NCBI RefSeq assembly: GCF_020251205.1
Contig: NZ_JAIWYX010000003.1
Location: 186,001 to 250,000, forward strand
DNA length: 64,000 nt
Source of the DNA: Arthrobacter sp. M4
GTDB lineage: Bacteria; Actinomycetota; Actinomycetes; Actinomycetales; Micrococcaceae
Direction: 5' to 3'
The notes beneath the pieces are model-generated. The model was not told the DNA's origin. It searched no databases and was given only the letters and a program-made list of their open reading frames with translations. Positions 53,560 to 63,627 of the stretch are shown here, piece after piece (position 1 is the first letter of the stretch; every line of letters starts with the position of its first letter). The position numbers and the translations under genes were made by a program.

Positions 53560-55172
53560 CGAGCGGTGGTCCCGCCGTCGTCGATTGTGTCCGCCAAGGC
53601 CTCTGGCGAGACCGCCCGGGTGGCTGCCGGCACGGAGTCTGCGGTGATGTTGTGCAGCGACGCGGCGGTGTGGACCGCACGCAGCGGAGCTGCCGCCTTG
53701 TTCACCGTTTCCAGTGCTTCGGCGGGTTTGTTGGAGTCCGCAACGATGCCGCCACCGGCCTGAACGTAGGCCCGTCCTTCGCGGAGCAGTGCGGAGCGGA
53801 TAGCAATTGCCATGTCCATGTCGCCCGCGAAATCAAGGTACCCAACGACCCCGCCATATACGCCCCGACGATGCGGTTCCAGCTCGTCCAAAAGCCGAAG
53901 GGCTCGGGGCTTCGGCGCACCCGACAGCGTTCCCGCCGGGAAGGTGGCCTTCAAGACGTCGTATGCCTTGGCTTCCGGGGACAGTTCACCAACCACCGTC
54001 GACACCAGGTGCATGATGTGGCTAAATCGCTCCACCTCCATGAACTGGGTCACGTCCACGGTGCCGGCCACGCAGACTTTGGAGAGGTCGTTGCGGGAAA
54101 GGTCGACAAGCATAAGGTGCTCGGCGCGTTCCTTCTGGTCGGCGAGCAACTCTTCCGCCAAAGCCTTATCCGCTTCCACCGTCTTCCCACGCGGGCGTGA
54201 GCCGGCAATCGGATGCGTAATGACCTCGCCTCCTGTGACGGTGACAAGGGCTTCCGGAGAAGAGCCGACAATGGAGTACTGACGGCCGTCCGCATCCTCC
54301 AGGCTGAAAATGTACATGTAAGGGCTGGGGTTGGTGTTCCGCAGCACGCGGTACACGTCGAGCGGATCGGCCGGGCAGTCCATCTCGAACCGGCGCGAGA
54401 TCACCACCTGGAACACTTCGCCGTCCACGATGGCTTCCTTGCCACGGTCAATGGCCTCAAGGTACTTCTGCTCGTCCCAGCGCTCCTGCACGCTCGAGGC
54501 GAAATCCAGGACGGAGTTGTCCAGCACCGAAACTGGCTGCTCCACAGGCGTGCTGATACGTGTCAGCAGCGACTTCACCCTTGACACGGCGTCATGCCAC
54601 GCCTGGTCGACGCGTTCGGAGCTGTTGTCGAAGTTGATCGCGTTGGCGATCAGCAGGACTGTGCCGTCCACGTTGTCGTGCACGGCCATGTCTGTGACGA
54701 GGTTAAGCGCCAGTTCCGGCAGCTGCAGGTCGTCTTCCGGCGGACTGGTGAGCTTCTCCCAGTGCCGCACCGACTCCCAGCCAAGGAAGCCGACAAGCCC
54801 GGATGTGAAGGGCGGCAATCCCTCGAAGCGGTCCGTCTGCAGGGCTGCCACGGTGTCGCGAACAGCCTCTACTGGGTTGCCGTCAACGGGCACGCCGACA
54901 GGAGGCGCGCCGATCCAGTGGGCCTGGCCATCCTTGGTTGTCAGCGTGGCGCGGGAACGTGCTCCGATGAAGGACCAGCGTGACCATGAGCCTCCAACGG
55001 CCGCGGACTCCATGAGGAACGTACCGGGCTGACCCTGGGCGAGCTTGCGGTACAAGCCGATGGGTGTCTCGGCGTCCGCCAGTACTTTCAGCCGAACGGG
55101 GATTACGCGGCTGTGGACTGCGAGTTCGCGGAACTCTTCCAGGCCCGGGGTGATGATGCCAAGGTCCTGCAT
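53556..55172 (-). CDS. trpE: Anthranilate synthase component I
   Basis: A 538-residue enzyme that makes anthranilate from chorismate with the glutaminase TrpG (not in this window). Chorismate-binding marks include IAGSRPRGKTVEADKALAEELLADQKERAEHLMLVDLSRND by segments, FPAGTLSGAPKPRAL and GGVVGYLDFAGDMDMAIAIRS. The N-terminal LxxS regulatory region for tryptophan inhibition (LMESAAVGGSWSRWSF) is kept. No Trp-codon leader peptide is visible upstream. It follows hisI by 69 bp on the same strand. Confidence 0.96.
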   Translation of the reverse strand: MQDLGIITPGLEEFRELAVHSRVIPVRLKVLADAETPIGLYRKLAQGQPGTFLMESAAVGGSWSRWSFIGARSRATLTTKDGQAHWIGAPPVGVPVDGNPVEAVRDTVAALQTDRFEGLPPFTSGLVGFLGWESVRHWEKLTSPPEDDLQLPELALNLVTDMAVHDNVDGTVLLIANAINFDNSSERVDQAWHDAVSRVKSLLTRISTPVEQPVSVLDNSVLDFASSVQERWDEQKYLEAIDRGKEAIVDGEVFQVVISRRFEMDCPADPLDVYRVLRNTNPSPYMYIFSLEDADGRQYSIVGSSPEALVTVTGGEVITHPIAGSRPRGKTVEADKALAEELLADQKERAEHLMLVDLSRNDLSKVCVAGTVDVTQFMEVERFSHIMHLVSTVVGELSPEAKAYDVLKATFPAGTLSGAPKPRALRLLDELEPHRRGVYGGVVGYLDFAGDMDMAIAIRSALLREGRAYVQAGGGIVADSNKPAEALETVNKAAAPLRAVHTAASLHNITADSVPAATRAVSPEALADTIDDGGTTAR

Positions 55173-55241
55173 GGCTGTTGTTCTCCGCCTTTTCGAGGAT
55201 GCTGGGTGGATGGTCGTGCCGGTTTAGCCTTCCGGGCCGGC

Positions 55242-55670
55242 TCAGTCCCGGTGGCCTTCGACGACGGCATAGCTGCGGTCATCAAAGCAAGTGCGGGTTC
55301 CCGTGTGGCAGGCTGCGCCTACCTGGTCCACACGGACCAGCAGGGCGTCGCCGTCGCAGTCAAGGGACACAGATTTGACCCACTGGACGTGCCCTGAGGT
55401 GTCGCCCTTGCGCCAATACTCCTGGCGGGACCGCGAGTAGAAGGTGACCCGCCCCGTGGTCATGGTCCGGTGGAGGGCTTCGTCATCCATCCAGCCGAGC
55501 ATCAAAACCTCGTTCGTGTCGTACTGCTGGATGATCGCGGCTACGAGGCCGGCAGCGTCCCGCTTTAGGGCATCGGCGACCTCCGTCGGGAGGGGGCTTT
55601 CAGTGGCACCCTGCAGGTACACGGCGGGCGGTGGAGAGAGCGGTGGAGTGGGGACGGGCTGTTCAGACAT
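55242..55670 (-). CDS. hisI: Phosphoribosyl-AMP cyclohydrolase
   Basis: About 142 residues from ATG 55670; an upstream ATG would overlap non-coding sequence. Metal and substrate motifs are [42 protein letters not shown] by segments, [21 protein letters not shown] with its Asp and Cys ligands. It catalyses the third step of histidine synthesis. It is transcribed towards trpE, joining the two amino-acid pathways. Confidence 0.95.
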   Translation of the reverse strand: MSEQPVPTPPLSPPPAVYLQGATESPLPTEVADALKRDAAGLVAAIIQQYDTNEVLMLGWMDDEALHRTMTTGRVTFYSRSRQEYWRKGDTSGHVQWVKSVSLDCDGDALLVRVDQVGAACHTGTRTCFDDRSYAVVEGHRD

Positions 55671-55759
55671 CAGACCAAGTCTAGTGCCTCCCGGGGGACG
55701 CAAATTCAGCGGCGGTTCCAGTGCGCAACTGCTTGGCTGTCGTGCTAGTTTCACAAGTG

Positions 55760-56404
55760 ATGCATTTCGTCGATCCTTCCCGCGAAGTACTGGCCGAAAC
55801 CCTCCTCGCCGCCGGTCCTGACTCCCCCACGCTCTGCGAAGGGTGGCTCACCCGGGATCTTGCCGCGCACCTCTTCCTGAGGGAACGCAAAGCAGCTGTA
55901 GGGATCGGACTTCTCGTCAAAAGCCTGGGCAAGGCATCGGACAAGGCCACCGCCAAGCTGGCGGCCAAATTGAAGACGAACGACGACTACGCGGAACTCG
56001 TCAACGCCTTCCGGGCGGGTCCTCCTCCGTTGTCGCCGATGAAGATCAAGGCGTTGGACGAGTCGTCCAACCTGATCGAATACTTTGTGCACACCGAGGA
56101 CATCCGCCGGGCAGTGGATCGCTGGGCTCCGCGCGCCCTGGACGAAGCATATTCTGACGCGCTCTGGGACGAGTTGATCAAGCGGGCCGCCATCTTGTAT
56201 CGCGGGGTGGATCTCGGCATCGTACTGGTGCGCCCTTCAGGGCCCCGGCACGTGGCGAAACGCGCTCCCGTGTCCGTAGCCATCGTGGGCGAGCCGGGCG
56301 AGCTCCTGATGCATGCCCACGGCCGCACCGGCCACGCCCTGGTCACTTTCGAAGGCCAGCCCGACGCCGTCGCGTTGTTGCAGTCGGCAGAAATCGGCCT
56401 ATAG
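55760..56404 (+). CDS. TIGR03085 family metal-binding protein
   Basis: About 214 residues from ATG 55760. DinB/MDMPI-like fold, with [20 protein letters not shown] (conserved His) and the second metal site region [20 protein letters not shown]. These belong to the TIGR03085 branch of the mycothiol-dependent enzyme-like superfamily. Reaction unknown. It is the only core gene on the plus strand here besides pdtaR and is followed by a good terminator. Confidence 0.85.
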   Translation: MHFVDPSREVLAETLLAAGPDSPTLCEGWLTRDLAAHLFLRERKAAVGIGLLVKSLGKASDKATAKLAAKLKTNDDYAELVNAFRAGPPPLSPMKIKALDESSNLIEYFVHTEDIRRAVDRWAPRALDEAYSDALWDELIKRAAILYRGVDLGIVLVRPSGPRHVAKRAPVSVAIVGEPGELLMHAHGRTGHALVTFEGQPDAVALLQSAEIGL

Positions 56405-56440
56405 CAGGCAGCTAGGGCCCAAGTCGCCTGAACATACGTG

Positions 56441-56477
56441 AATGGCCCGCCAAGTGCATACGCACCGGCGGGCCATT
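56441..56477 (+). terminator. Intrinsic terminator after the TIGR03085 gene
   Basis: AATGGCCCGCC (56441-56451) and GGCGGGCCATT (56467-56477) form a perfect 11-bp stem, followed by TCTTTC on the plus strand. It lies between two genes that converge, the other being hisF. Confidence 0.8.
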
Positions 56478-56495
56478 TCTTTCAGCTCGGTCTTC

Positions 56496-57272
56496 CTAGC
56501 GGACCGCGAAGCCGGCTTCGCGGATCGCGTCCTTGACCTGGGCGATCATGTCGTCCGGCCCAAAGTGGAACATTGACGCCGCCAGCACAGCATCGGCGCC
56601 AGCTTTGATGGCCGGCGGGAAGTGGGCAGGAATTCCGGCGCCACCGGAGGCGATGATCGGAACGTTCACTGCACCCCGGACCAGCCGGATCAGTTCAAGG
56701 TCAAAGCCGTCCTTGGTGCCGTCCGCATCAATGGAGTTCAGCAGGATTTCGCCAACGCCCCGGGCAGCAGCCTCCTTGGCCCATGCCACCGCATCGATGC
56801 CGGTACCCTGGCGTCCGCCGTAAGTGGTGACTTCGAACCCTGACGGCGTTGGTGCATCACCAGGCCGTGTACGGCGGGCGTCGACGGAGAGGACAAGCAC
56901 CTGGGAGCCGAAATGACGGGTGATTTCATCGATGACGTCTGGCCGGGCCACCGCAGCCGTATTGATGGAAGCCTTGTCCGCCCCGAAGCGGAGCAGCTTG
57001 TCGACTTCCGCGACACCTCGGACGCCGCCGCCTACGGTCAACGGGATAAACACTTCCTCGGCGGTGCGGCGGACGACGTCGAAAGTTGTTTCCCTGTTGC
57101 CGGACGATGCCGTGACGTCGAGGAAGGTCAGTTCGTCGGCGCCCGCATTGTCATAGCGGTGGGCAAGCTGCACGGGGTCACCGGCGTCGCGAAGGCCCTG
57201 GAAATTGACGCCCTTGACCACTCGGCCCGCGTCCACGTCCAGGCACGGAATGACGCGTACGGCAACAGCCAT
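56496..57272 (-). CDS. hisF: Imidazole glycerol phosphate synthase cyclase subunit
   Basis: 258 residues from ATG 57272. A TIM barrel with [18 protein letters not shown] (first catalytic Asp), [22 protein letters not shown], and [18 protein letters not shown] (second catalytic Asp). It uses ammonia from HisH to make the imidazole ring. It is downstream of hisG by 54 bp. Confidence 0.97.
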   Translation of the reverse strand: MAVAVRVIPCLDVDAGRVVKGVNFQGLRDAGDPVQLAHRYDNAGADELTFLDVTASSGNRETTFDVVRRTAEEVFIPLTVGGGVRGVAEVDKLLRFGADKASINTAAVARPDVIDEITRHFGSQVLVLSVDARRTRPGDAPTPSGFEVTTYGGRQGTGIDAVAWAKEAAARGVGEILLNSIDADGTKDGFDLELIRLVRGAVNVPIIASGGAGIPAHFPPAIKAGADAVLAASMFHFGPDDMIAQVKDAIREAGFAVR

Positions 57273-57326
57273 CAAAAACTCCTCTGGTTTTGCGGTGGGC
57301 CCACTGGGAATGGGCGATTTCGGAGG

Positions 57327-58187
57327 TCAGATACGGCAGGCGTGGATGCTGCTGACAAGGATCGCGCGGGCACCGAGGTCGTACAGTTCGTCCATAATGC
57401 GGTTGGTTTCCTTTTTCGGAACCATCGAGCGGACAGCCACCCATTCGGAGTCACGCAGTGGGGAGACTGTGGGCGACTCCAGGCCGGGGGTCAGCGCGGC
57501 AGCGTCCTCCACCAGGTCCTTCCGGATGTCGTAGTCCATCAGCACATACTGGCGCGCCACAAGCACTCCCTGCAGGCGCCGAATGAGCACTTCAATTTCC
57601 TTGACCGTCCCGTTCGCCGCGCCACCCTGGCCTGTACGGCGGATGAGCACAGCCTCAGACTTGAGGATCGGCTCGCCGAAGATTTCCATGCCTGCGGCTT
57701 TGAGGGTGTTGCCGGTCTCGACCACGTCGGCAATGGCGTCCGCGACGCCCAGTCGCACGGAGGACTCCACGGCACCATCCAGCCGGACTACCTTTGCAGA
57801 GATGCCCCGCTCGGCAAGGTAGCCGCGGAGCAAGCCGTCGTAGCTGGTGGCGATGCGCTTTCCGGCAAGCTGTTCGACGCCGGCGAAGTCACCGACGGGT
57901 CCGGCGAACCGGAATGTGGATGCAGCAAAACCGAGCGGCAGCAATTCTTCTGCCTCGACCTCCGCATCCAGCAGCAGGTCACGGCCGGTGATGCCGACGT
58001 CGAGGGTTCCTTGTCCGACGTAAACGGCGATGTCGCGGGGACGGAGGAAGAAAAACTCGATGTCGTTGTCCGGGTCCACCATCACCAGTTCGCGGCTGTC
58101 ACGCCGCTGGCGGTAACCCGCCTCGGACAACATGGCCGAGGCGGCTTCGGACAGGGATCCCTTGTTGGGGACGGCTACTCGCAGCAT
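57327..58187 (-). CDS. hisG: ATP phosphoribosyltransferase
   Basis: A 286-residue long-form HisG. LRVAVPNKGSLSEAASAML at the start, DVGITGRDLL for substrate binding, DAIADVVETGNTLKAAG for PRPP binding, and a C-terminal regulatory domain with SPTVSPL and GARAILVSSIHACRI that senses histidine. It catalyses the first, feedback-inhibited step. hisE lies 125 bp upstream. Confidence 0.97.
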   Translation of the reverse strand: MLRVAVPNKGSLSEAASAMLSEAGYRQRRDSRELVMVDPDNDIEFFFLRPRDIAVYVGQGTLDVGITGRDLLLDAEVEAEELLPLGFAASTFRFAGPVGDFAGVEQLAGKRIATSYDGLLRGYLAERGISAKVVRLDGAVESSVRLGVADAIADVVETGNTLKAAGMEIFGEPILKSEAVLIRRTGQGGAANGTVKEIEVLIRRLQGVLVARQYVLMDYDIRKDLVEDAAALTPGLESPTVSPLRDSEWVAVRSMVPKKETNRIMDELYDLGARAILVSSIHACRI

Positions 58188-58312
58188 TTGGGGTCTTTCT
58201 GGGTTGGATTGGTTTCAGTCTGGGACAGGCACACGGCCACGCTGGCACCCATGTCCGGCTTGTTGCCAAGTTCGCGGCTTTCGTCGGCGTCGCGGCGAAC
58301 TGGGTGGCGTGG

Positions 58313-58576
58313 CTACAGATGCTTGTAGACGTCTGCCAGGCTGAGGCCCTTTGCGAGCATGAGGACCTGCAGGTGGTAAAGCAGCTGGGAGATTTCCTCG
58401 GCAGCGGCTTCGTCTGATTCGTACTCTGCAGCCATCCAGACTTCAGCTGCTTCCTCCACGACTTTCTTGCCGATGCCGTGGATTCCGGACTCCAATTCGG
58501 CGACGGTGCGGGAGCCCGCCGGTCGGGTGGCGGCCTTCTCGCTAAGTTCTGCGAACAGCGTCTCGAAATTCTTCAC
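58313..58576 (-). CDS. hisE: Phosphoribosyl-ATP pyrophosphatase
   Basis: An 87-residue MazG-like helical protein: [32 protein letters not shown] with metal-binding Glu residues, and [19 protein letters not shown]. It removes pyrophosphate from phosphoribosyl-ATP. It precedes hisG on the same strand. Confidence 0.96.
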   Translation of the reverse strand: MKNFETLFAELSEKAATRPAGSRTVAELESGIHGIGKKVVEEAAEVWMAAEYESDEAAAEEISQLLYHLQVLMLAKGLSLADVYKHL

Positions 58577-58629
58577 GCCCTCAAGACTACTTGCTCACGA
58601 GCCAGAGCCATGACTCGGCCCATTAAGTG

Positions 58630-58679
58630 ACGACGGGGATGTGAGGGACAACACACGTTGCCCCTCACACCCCCGTCGT
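58630..58679. terminator. Long hairpin downstream of ribH
   Basis: Arms at 58630-58647 and 58662-58679 pair at 17 of 18 positions with a 14-base loop. The minus-strand side follows the ribH stop by about 16 bases. The T-run is weak, but the stem separates the rib operon from hisE. Confidence 0.7.
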
Positions 58680-58695
58680 TCGGAGTTCTAAGGAA

Positions 58696-59196
<501 letters not shown>

Positions 59197-59901
59197 TCAG
59201 TCTTGTTCGTGGTCAAAGGTTCCGGTGTTTTCATAGCGTGCTGATCCGGCATGTTCTGTCTCCAGGCTCAGCAAGTGGTCCATACGGTCCTTCTTGGTCT
59301 GCAGGTACCTAATGTTCTGCTCTCGCGAAGGTACTTCCGTGGGAACCATTTCGACTACCTTCACACCTGCCTGGGCAAGCCGGTTTTGCTTATCCGGGTT
59401 GTTGCTCATCAACCGGATCTCGTGCAGGCCAAGTTCCGCCAGGATCTGAGCCGCTGCCTTGTAGCAGCGGGCATCCACCGGGAGGCCGAGCTGTTCATTG
59501 GCCTCGACGGTGTCGAACCCCGCCTCTTGGAGGGCATAGGCCTTGATCTTGTTGGCGAGGCCGATTCCACGGCCTTCTTGTCCGCGCAGGTACAGAAGGG
59601 TGCCGCCTTCTTCGTGGATCAGCTCCAGGGCGTAGGCAAGCTGTTCACCGCAATCGCAACGGTACGAGCCCAACACGTCTCCCGTGAGGCATTCGGAGTG
59701 CAGCCGGACGAGCGGCGCCTTGCCGTTGCGCGGCGGAGTTTGCGAGCTCACCGCGAGGTGTTCAACGCCGGTGGCCAAGTCAGTCCAAGCCTGGGCAACA
59801 AAGTCGCCGTAGGCCGTGGGTAGTTGAACCACAGGCCCGCCGCTCACTGGATGGGGGGCACAGGCCGTCGCGGCGCCCTCGTGCTTGCTTGCCGTCATCA
59901 T
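59197..59901 (-). CDS. ribA: GTP cyclohydrolase II
   Basis: About 234 residues. ATG 59901 overlaps the ribB stop (ATGA); a second ATG follows directly. Zinc cysteines are in [25 protein letters not shown] by segments, and [30 protein letters not shown] holds the catalytic residues. In many actinobacteria this domain is fused to RibB; here they are two overlapping genes. Confidence 0.95.
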   Translation of the reverse strand: MMTASKHEGAATACAPHPVSGGPVVQLPTAYGDFVAQAWTDLATGVEHLAVSSQTPPRNGKAPLVRLHSECLTGDVLGSYRCDCGEQLAYALELIHEEGGTLLYLRGQEGRGIGLANKIKAYALQEAGFDTVEANEQLGLPVDARCYKAAAQILAELGLHEIRLMSNNPDKQNRLAQAGVKVVEMVPTEVPSREQNIRYLQTKKDRMDHLLSLETEHAGSARYENTGTFDHEQD

Positions 59902-60647
59902 CTCTCCTCGTCTACTGCCGTGCCGGATGCCAGTCCACCGGAAGCCTTGCCTTCCAAGTAAGACACAAGGTCCTCGATCGAAATCAAAGGGCATCCATGA
60001 ACCGCGGCGAAATCCCTGAGGCTGTCCAGCCGCATCATCTCGCCGTTGTCGTGCACTACTTCCGCAATCACGCCGACGGGTTCCAGGCCGGCAAGCCGGC
60101 AGAGCTCCACTGCGGCTTCCGTGTGTCCCGGACGCTCGCGCACTCCACCCTTAACGGCCCGGAGCGGGAAAATATGCCCGGGCCGGGTAAGCGAAGCTGG
60201 AGTACTGGAAGGTTCTGCAAGAAGACGGGACGTCAAGGCGCGGTCCGATGCCGAGATCCCCGTGCTGATCCCCGCGGCAGCATCGCAGGAAACGGTGTAG
60301 GCCGTGCCTTTGGAGTCTTGGTTGACTTCCACCATCGGAGGCAGGTCCAGTGCGTCGGCACGGGCCGCGTCCAGGGGAACACAGATTACGCCGGAGCTGT
60401 AGCGAATGGTCCAGCCCATAAGTTCTGGGGTGGCGTGCTGCGCGGCAAAGATGATGTCGCCCTCGTTCTCCCGGTCTTCGTTATCAACTACCAGGACGGG
60501 GTGCCCTGCTGCCATTGCGGCAACGGCGGTTTCCACGAGGTCGAGGCCGCGATGTGGAGAATGCGCCCGCGTTGTTGCAGCGTGGCCTGGGTCTTGGGCA
60601 GCAGGAACCGCATGGGTGTCGATGAATTCGTGTGTCCGGACGCTCAT
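59898..60647 (-). CDS. ribB: 3,4-dihydroxy-2-butanone-4-phosphate synthase
   Basis: A 249-residue enzyme: [25 protein letters not shown] carries the metal-binding Glu and Asp residues, and [37 protein letters not shown] the substrate site, both by segments. A poorly conserved start of about 35 residues may be longer than needed. It overlaps ribE and ribA by 4 bp each. Confidence 0.95.
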   Translation of the reverse strand: MSVRTHEFIDTHAVPAAQDPGHAATTRAHSPHRGLDLVETAVAAMAAGHPVLVVDNEDRENEGDIIFAAQHATPELMGWTIRYSSGVICVPLDAARADALDLPPMVEVNQDSKGTAYTVSCDAAAGISTGISASDRALTSRLLAEPSSTPASLTRPGHIFPLRAVKGGVRERPGHTEAAVELCRLAGLEPVGVIAEVVHDNGEMMRLDSLRDFAAVHGCPLISIEDLVSYLEGKASGGLASGTAVDEER

Positions 60648-61324
60648 GATGCGGTCTCCTGTCCAATGGCAACGGGGGTTCGGAGTTCGGTGTGGGACTG
60701 CCCGGCGGCGGGACGAGCCGCAAAGGCAAGCAGTCGTTCGGCATATTTGGCCAGCACGTCGACCTCGAGGTTCGCCCTGCCGCCGAGGCCTTTGGCTCCC
60801 AGGCCGGTTTCCTCAAGCGTCGTGGGGATAAGTCCCACCTCGAACCAAGGAGATGGTTCAGCGGCCTCGCTGACGGCCGTCACCGTGAGCGAGACGCCGT
60901 CGACGGCGATGGACCCCTTCTCGGCGATGTAACGTGCCAGCCGGGCCGGGACTGAGAAACGAAGGCGATCCCAGTTGCCTTGCGGTTCGCGTTCAAGCAA
61001 AGCGCCGACGCCGTCGACATGGCCTTGGACGACATGGCCGTCAAGGCGGCCGCCTGCCGGGACGCATCGCTCAAGGTTGACCTTGTCGCCTGGGGCGAGC
61101 TCGCCGATGGTCGTGCGATCCAGTGTCTCCCCCATGACATCGACATTGAATTCCTTGCCGGCAATTTCGGTGGCAGTCAGGCACACACCGTTGACTGCGA
61201 TCGACCCGCCATGCGGCAGGTTGTCAGCCGTACTCGGAGCGCTCAGTCGGAGTGTGGCGCTGGAGTCGCCGTTGTGCTCCAGGGACAGGACCGTGCCCTG
61301 CTCGGCAACGATTCCGGTAAACAT
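60644..61324 (-). CDS. ribE: Riboflavin synthase alpha chain
   Basis: A 226-residue enzyme with two lumazine-binding repeats: [32 protein letters not shown], then [16 protein letters not shown] and [16 protein letters not shown]. It dismutates two lumazines to riboflavin. Its start overlaps the ribD stop by one base. Confidence 0.96.
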   Translation of the reverse strand: MFTGIVAEQGTVLSLEHNGDSSATLRLSAPSTADNLPHGGSIAVNGVCLTATEIAGKEFNVDVMGETLDRTTIGELAPGDKVNLERCVPAGGRLDGHVVQGHVDGVGALLEREPQGNWDRLRFSVPARLARYIAEKGSIAVDGVSLTVTAVSEAAEPSPWFEVGLIPTTLEETGLGAKGLGGRANLEVDVLAKYAERLLAFAARPAAGQSHTELRTPVAIGQETAS

Positions 61325-62514
61325 CAGTGTCCTCCTGTGGTGTGCGCGGCGGGCATCGCACTGTCGCTAAGCCGTTGTTCTTCTGACCGGGCATGGCTTT
61401 GTCCGGGGGTGTCTGTGCCTTGTCGGACAGGCTTGAGGTGAAGCCTCAGGTCCCTGCCGAGTCGGCGCACGGAGCCACCTCCGGAGTCGTCCCAATCCCA
61501 ATGCTGGGCGGCGGTGAGGGTCTTGATTCCAAGCCCCTGGAGCGCCGGCGTACCGGAGCCCAGGAGGGTTGGCGCGATGTAGACCACCAGTTCGTCAACG
61601 AGGCCAGCGGAAAGGAAGGCACTGAGGATTCGGGCGCCGCCTTCCACCATGACGTGCCGGACTCCCTGCTCAAACAGCATCGAAAGGGCCTCCGCCGGCT
61701 CCCGGGTCCGCAGATGGGTGAAGTTGCCATCAGTTCCCTTCACAGCGGCATCTTCAGGGATGTCGCGAAGTCCCATCACGGCACGCAGCGGCTGGCGGCC
61801 AACGGCGTGGCCGTCCCCATCGCGGGCTGTCAAGCGCGGGTTGTCGATCAGCACGGTCTGGGTGCCTACCAGGATGGCGTCAATGAGGCCACGCAGTCCG
61901 TGGTTGTCCGCCAATGACTCAGGGCTGGAGATCCACTGGCTGGTACCGTCCTCAGCGGCTATCCGGCTATCGAGGGTTTGGGCGATGTGCAGGGTTACAA
62001 AGGGTCGTTTGGACGCAACCGCTTCGAACCACTCCCTGTTCAGCTCCAGCGCCTCGGACTCTTCGACGCCCGCCACCACTTCCACGCCCGCGGCGCGGAG
62101 GGTTCGTGCCCCTCCGGCGGCGGGACCGTGGGGATCGTCAATTGCGTACACGACCCGTGCGATTCCGGCCGCAATGATCGCTTGTGAACAGGGACCGGTA
62201 CGCCCCAGATGATTGCAGGGTTCGAGCGTAACCACCATGGTGGTGCCAGCTAGGTCCAGGCCTCTCCGCCGCGCTTCGGCGATAGCGTCCGCTTCGGCAT
62301 GCGCCGTACCCGCGCCACGATGAAATCCCGTGGCAATGGTGTGTCCCCTCGAGTCGAGGATGACGGCGCCAACCAGGGGGTTGGCGCCGCGCGGGCCGCC
62401 CAGCGCAGCTTGGAGGGCTTCCTTCATGGCGGCCACTTCAGTGACCGTAGCTCCGGCCGGGACCTTGGCGCCGGACACCGGAAAAACGTGAATGTCATGC
62501 TGGACGGCCGTCAT
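61324..62514 (-). CDS. ribD: Riboflavin-specific deaminase/reductase
   Basis: A 396-residue bifunctional protein. The deaminase zinc site is AHAEADAIAEA and TLEPCNHLGRTGPC. The reductase part has VTLHIAQTLDSRIA, DAILVGTQTVLIDNPRLTARD and VMVEGGARILSAFL. Its ATG overlaps the stop of a 32-codon ORF (ATGA, 62511-62514). It is the first large gene after the FMN riboswitch and leads the rib operon. Confidence 0.95.
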   Translation of the reverse strand: MTAVQHDIHVFPVSGAKVPAGATVTEVAAMKEALQAALGGPRGANPLVGAVILDSRGHTIATGFHRGAGTAHAEADAIAEARRRGLDLAGTTMVVTLEPCNHLGRTGPCSQAIIAAGIARVVYAIDDPHGPAAGGARTLRAAGVEVVAGVEESEALELNREWFEAVASKRPFVTLHIAQTLDSRIAAEDGTSQWISSPESLADNHGLRGLIDAILVGTQTVLIDNPRLTARDGDGHAVGRQPLRAVMGLRDIPEDAAVKGTDGNFTHLRTREPAEALSMLFEQGVRHVMVEGGARILSAFLSAGLVDELVVYIAPTLLGSGTPALQGLGIKTLTAAQHWDWDDSGGGSVRRLGRDLRLHLKPVRQGTDTPGQSHARSEEQRLSDSAMPAAHTTGGH

Positions 62515-62609
62515 AGGGCCACCTCAGCTGTAAAGCTCATTTCATGGTGTGCAGGAACAGCAGGCTGGCCCGCTACTCGCACGTCGAAGAGCCATCGCAA
62601 AGAGTCCAT
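62511..62609 (-). CDS. 32-residue ORF coupled to ribD
   Basis: From ATG 62609, with AAGGAA about 9 bases upstream, this frame reads MDSLRWLFDVRVAGQPAVP and ends SFTAEVAL at a TGA that overlaps the ribD start by 4 bp. The overlap type (ATGA) is the same as in the other rib junctions. Its own start lies between the arms of a 10-bp inverted repeat, so folding could affect it. It may be a short translated leader that couples ribosomes into ribD, or a chance frame; no homologue is recalled. Confidence 0.4.
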   Translation of the reverse strand: MDSLRWLFDVRVAGQPAVPAHHEMSFTAEVAL

Positions 62610-62644
62610 ATGCGTCGTTCCTTCCCTCGGGACCGCGATGGCTC
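62589..62644 (-). promoter_or_regulatory. 10-bp inverted repeat in the ribD leader
   Basis: GAGCCATCGC (62589-62598) and GCGATGGCTC (62635-62644) pair perfectly around a 36-base loop that contains the start of the 32-codon ORF and its ribosome-binding site. It is between the riboswitch and ribD, so it could be part of the switch output. Confidence 0.45.
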
Positions 62645-62699
62645 CGGGGGTGAACGACAGCAGACTGCACAGCATCAACGGATGCCACACAGCGCTGTA

Positions 62700-62851
62700 C
62701 GTGCTTCTCCCATCCAGACTTTAACTGTCGGTACCGGAATTCCACCGGTTCAACCGCCTGCCGACGTTCCCATCCATGGGATGGGAACTTCGGCTCACGG
62801 GTCGCGGACTATGACCGCCGGTTCGGACTTACACCGACCCCGGAGCACGTA
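62700..62851 (-). ncRNA. FMN riboswitch (RFN element)
   Basis: On the minus strand, the strongly conserved RFN parts occur in order: GTGCTCCGGGGTCGGTGTAA, GTCCGAACCGGCGGT, AGTCCGCGACCCG, the variable hairpin (GTTCCCATCC/GGATGGGAAC), GGTGGAATTCCGGTACCGAC, then AAGTCTGGATGGGAGAAGCAC closing P1. It binds FMN and shuts off the ribD-ribE-ribB-ribA-ribH operon. No clear terminator with a T-run follows before ribD, so control at translation start or by Rho is more likely than an intrinsic terminator. Confidence 0.95.
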
Positions 62852-62917
62852 ATGTGTGTTGCTATTGTGGCACAACCTCGGCGTGCCACGTGCTATTCCC
62901 GTCAGCGGGAGAAATAT

Positions 62918-63574
62918 TCAGCGGCTGCCGGCGGCGCGCAGGCGATCGATGGCAGCTGCCGGGTCTTGGTGCCCGTAAACGGCAGAACCGGCCACAAATA
63001 CATTGGCTCCGGCCTCCGCCGCCCGAACAATGGTTTCCTCGGTGATGCCGCCGTCCACCTGGATTGCCACGTGTACGCCGGAACCGTCCACGGCGGCACG
63101 AGCCCGACGAATCTTCGGAAGGGTCACGTCAAGGAACGCCTGTCCGCCAAACCCCGGTTCCACCGTCATGATGAGCAGCATGTCCAACTCGGGCAACATG
63201 TCCAGGTAAGGCTCAAGGGCCGTGGCCGGGCGGAGCGCCATGCCTGCCTTGGCACCGCGGGCCCTCAGTTCGCGTGCCAGCTTGATGGGTGCGATAGCGG
63301 CCTCGGCATGGAACGTGACCGAATCCAGCCCAAGATCCGCATATGCGGGCGCCCAGCGGTCTGCGTCCGCGATCATCAGGTGCGCGTCCAGGGGAACGGG
63401 GCTCACCGCCTGAATGCGCTGCACCACCGGCAGGCCCAACGTGAGGTTGGGGACGAAGTGGTTATCCATAACATCGACGTGCACCGCATCGGCGTTGCTG
63501 ATCCGCTTTAACTCGGTCTCCAGGTTGACGAAATCCGCAGACAGGATGCTGGGGTTGATACAGCACTTAGACAC
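62918..63574 (-). CDS. rpe: Ribulose-phosphate 3-epimerase
   Basis: About 218 residues from GTG 63574, with GAGAGGA 5 bases upstream. [34 protein letters not shown] (metal His and Asp), [23 protein letters not shown] and VDGGI are the family blocks. It interconverts ribulose-5-P and xylulose-5-P in the pentose phosphate pathway, which also supplies RibB with ribulose-5-P. It lies downstream of rsmB. Confidence 0.95.
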   Translation of the reverse strand: MSKCCINPSILSADFVNLETELKRISNADAVHVDVMDNHFVPNLTLGLPVVQRIQAVSPVPLDAHLMIADADRWAPAYADLGLDSVTFHAEAAIAPIKLARELRARGAKAGMALRPATALEPYLDMLPELDMLLIMTVEPGFGGQAFLDVTLPKIRRARAAVDGSGVHVAIQVDGGITEETIVRAAEAGANVFVAGSAVYGHQDPAAAIDRLRAAGSR

Positions 63575-63627
63575 GGCGGTCCTCTCGTTTTGTGAGTGAA
63601 GGCTAGGCAGCGTGGTAGCTGGAACGG

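Noticed and set aside
55173-55241. Trp leader peptide and attenuator before trpE
   Set aside because: No run of TGG codons in a short frame and no alternative hairpins are seen in the 69-bp gap.
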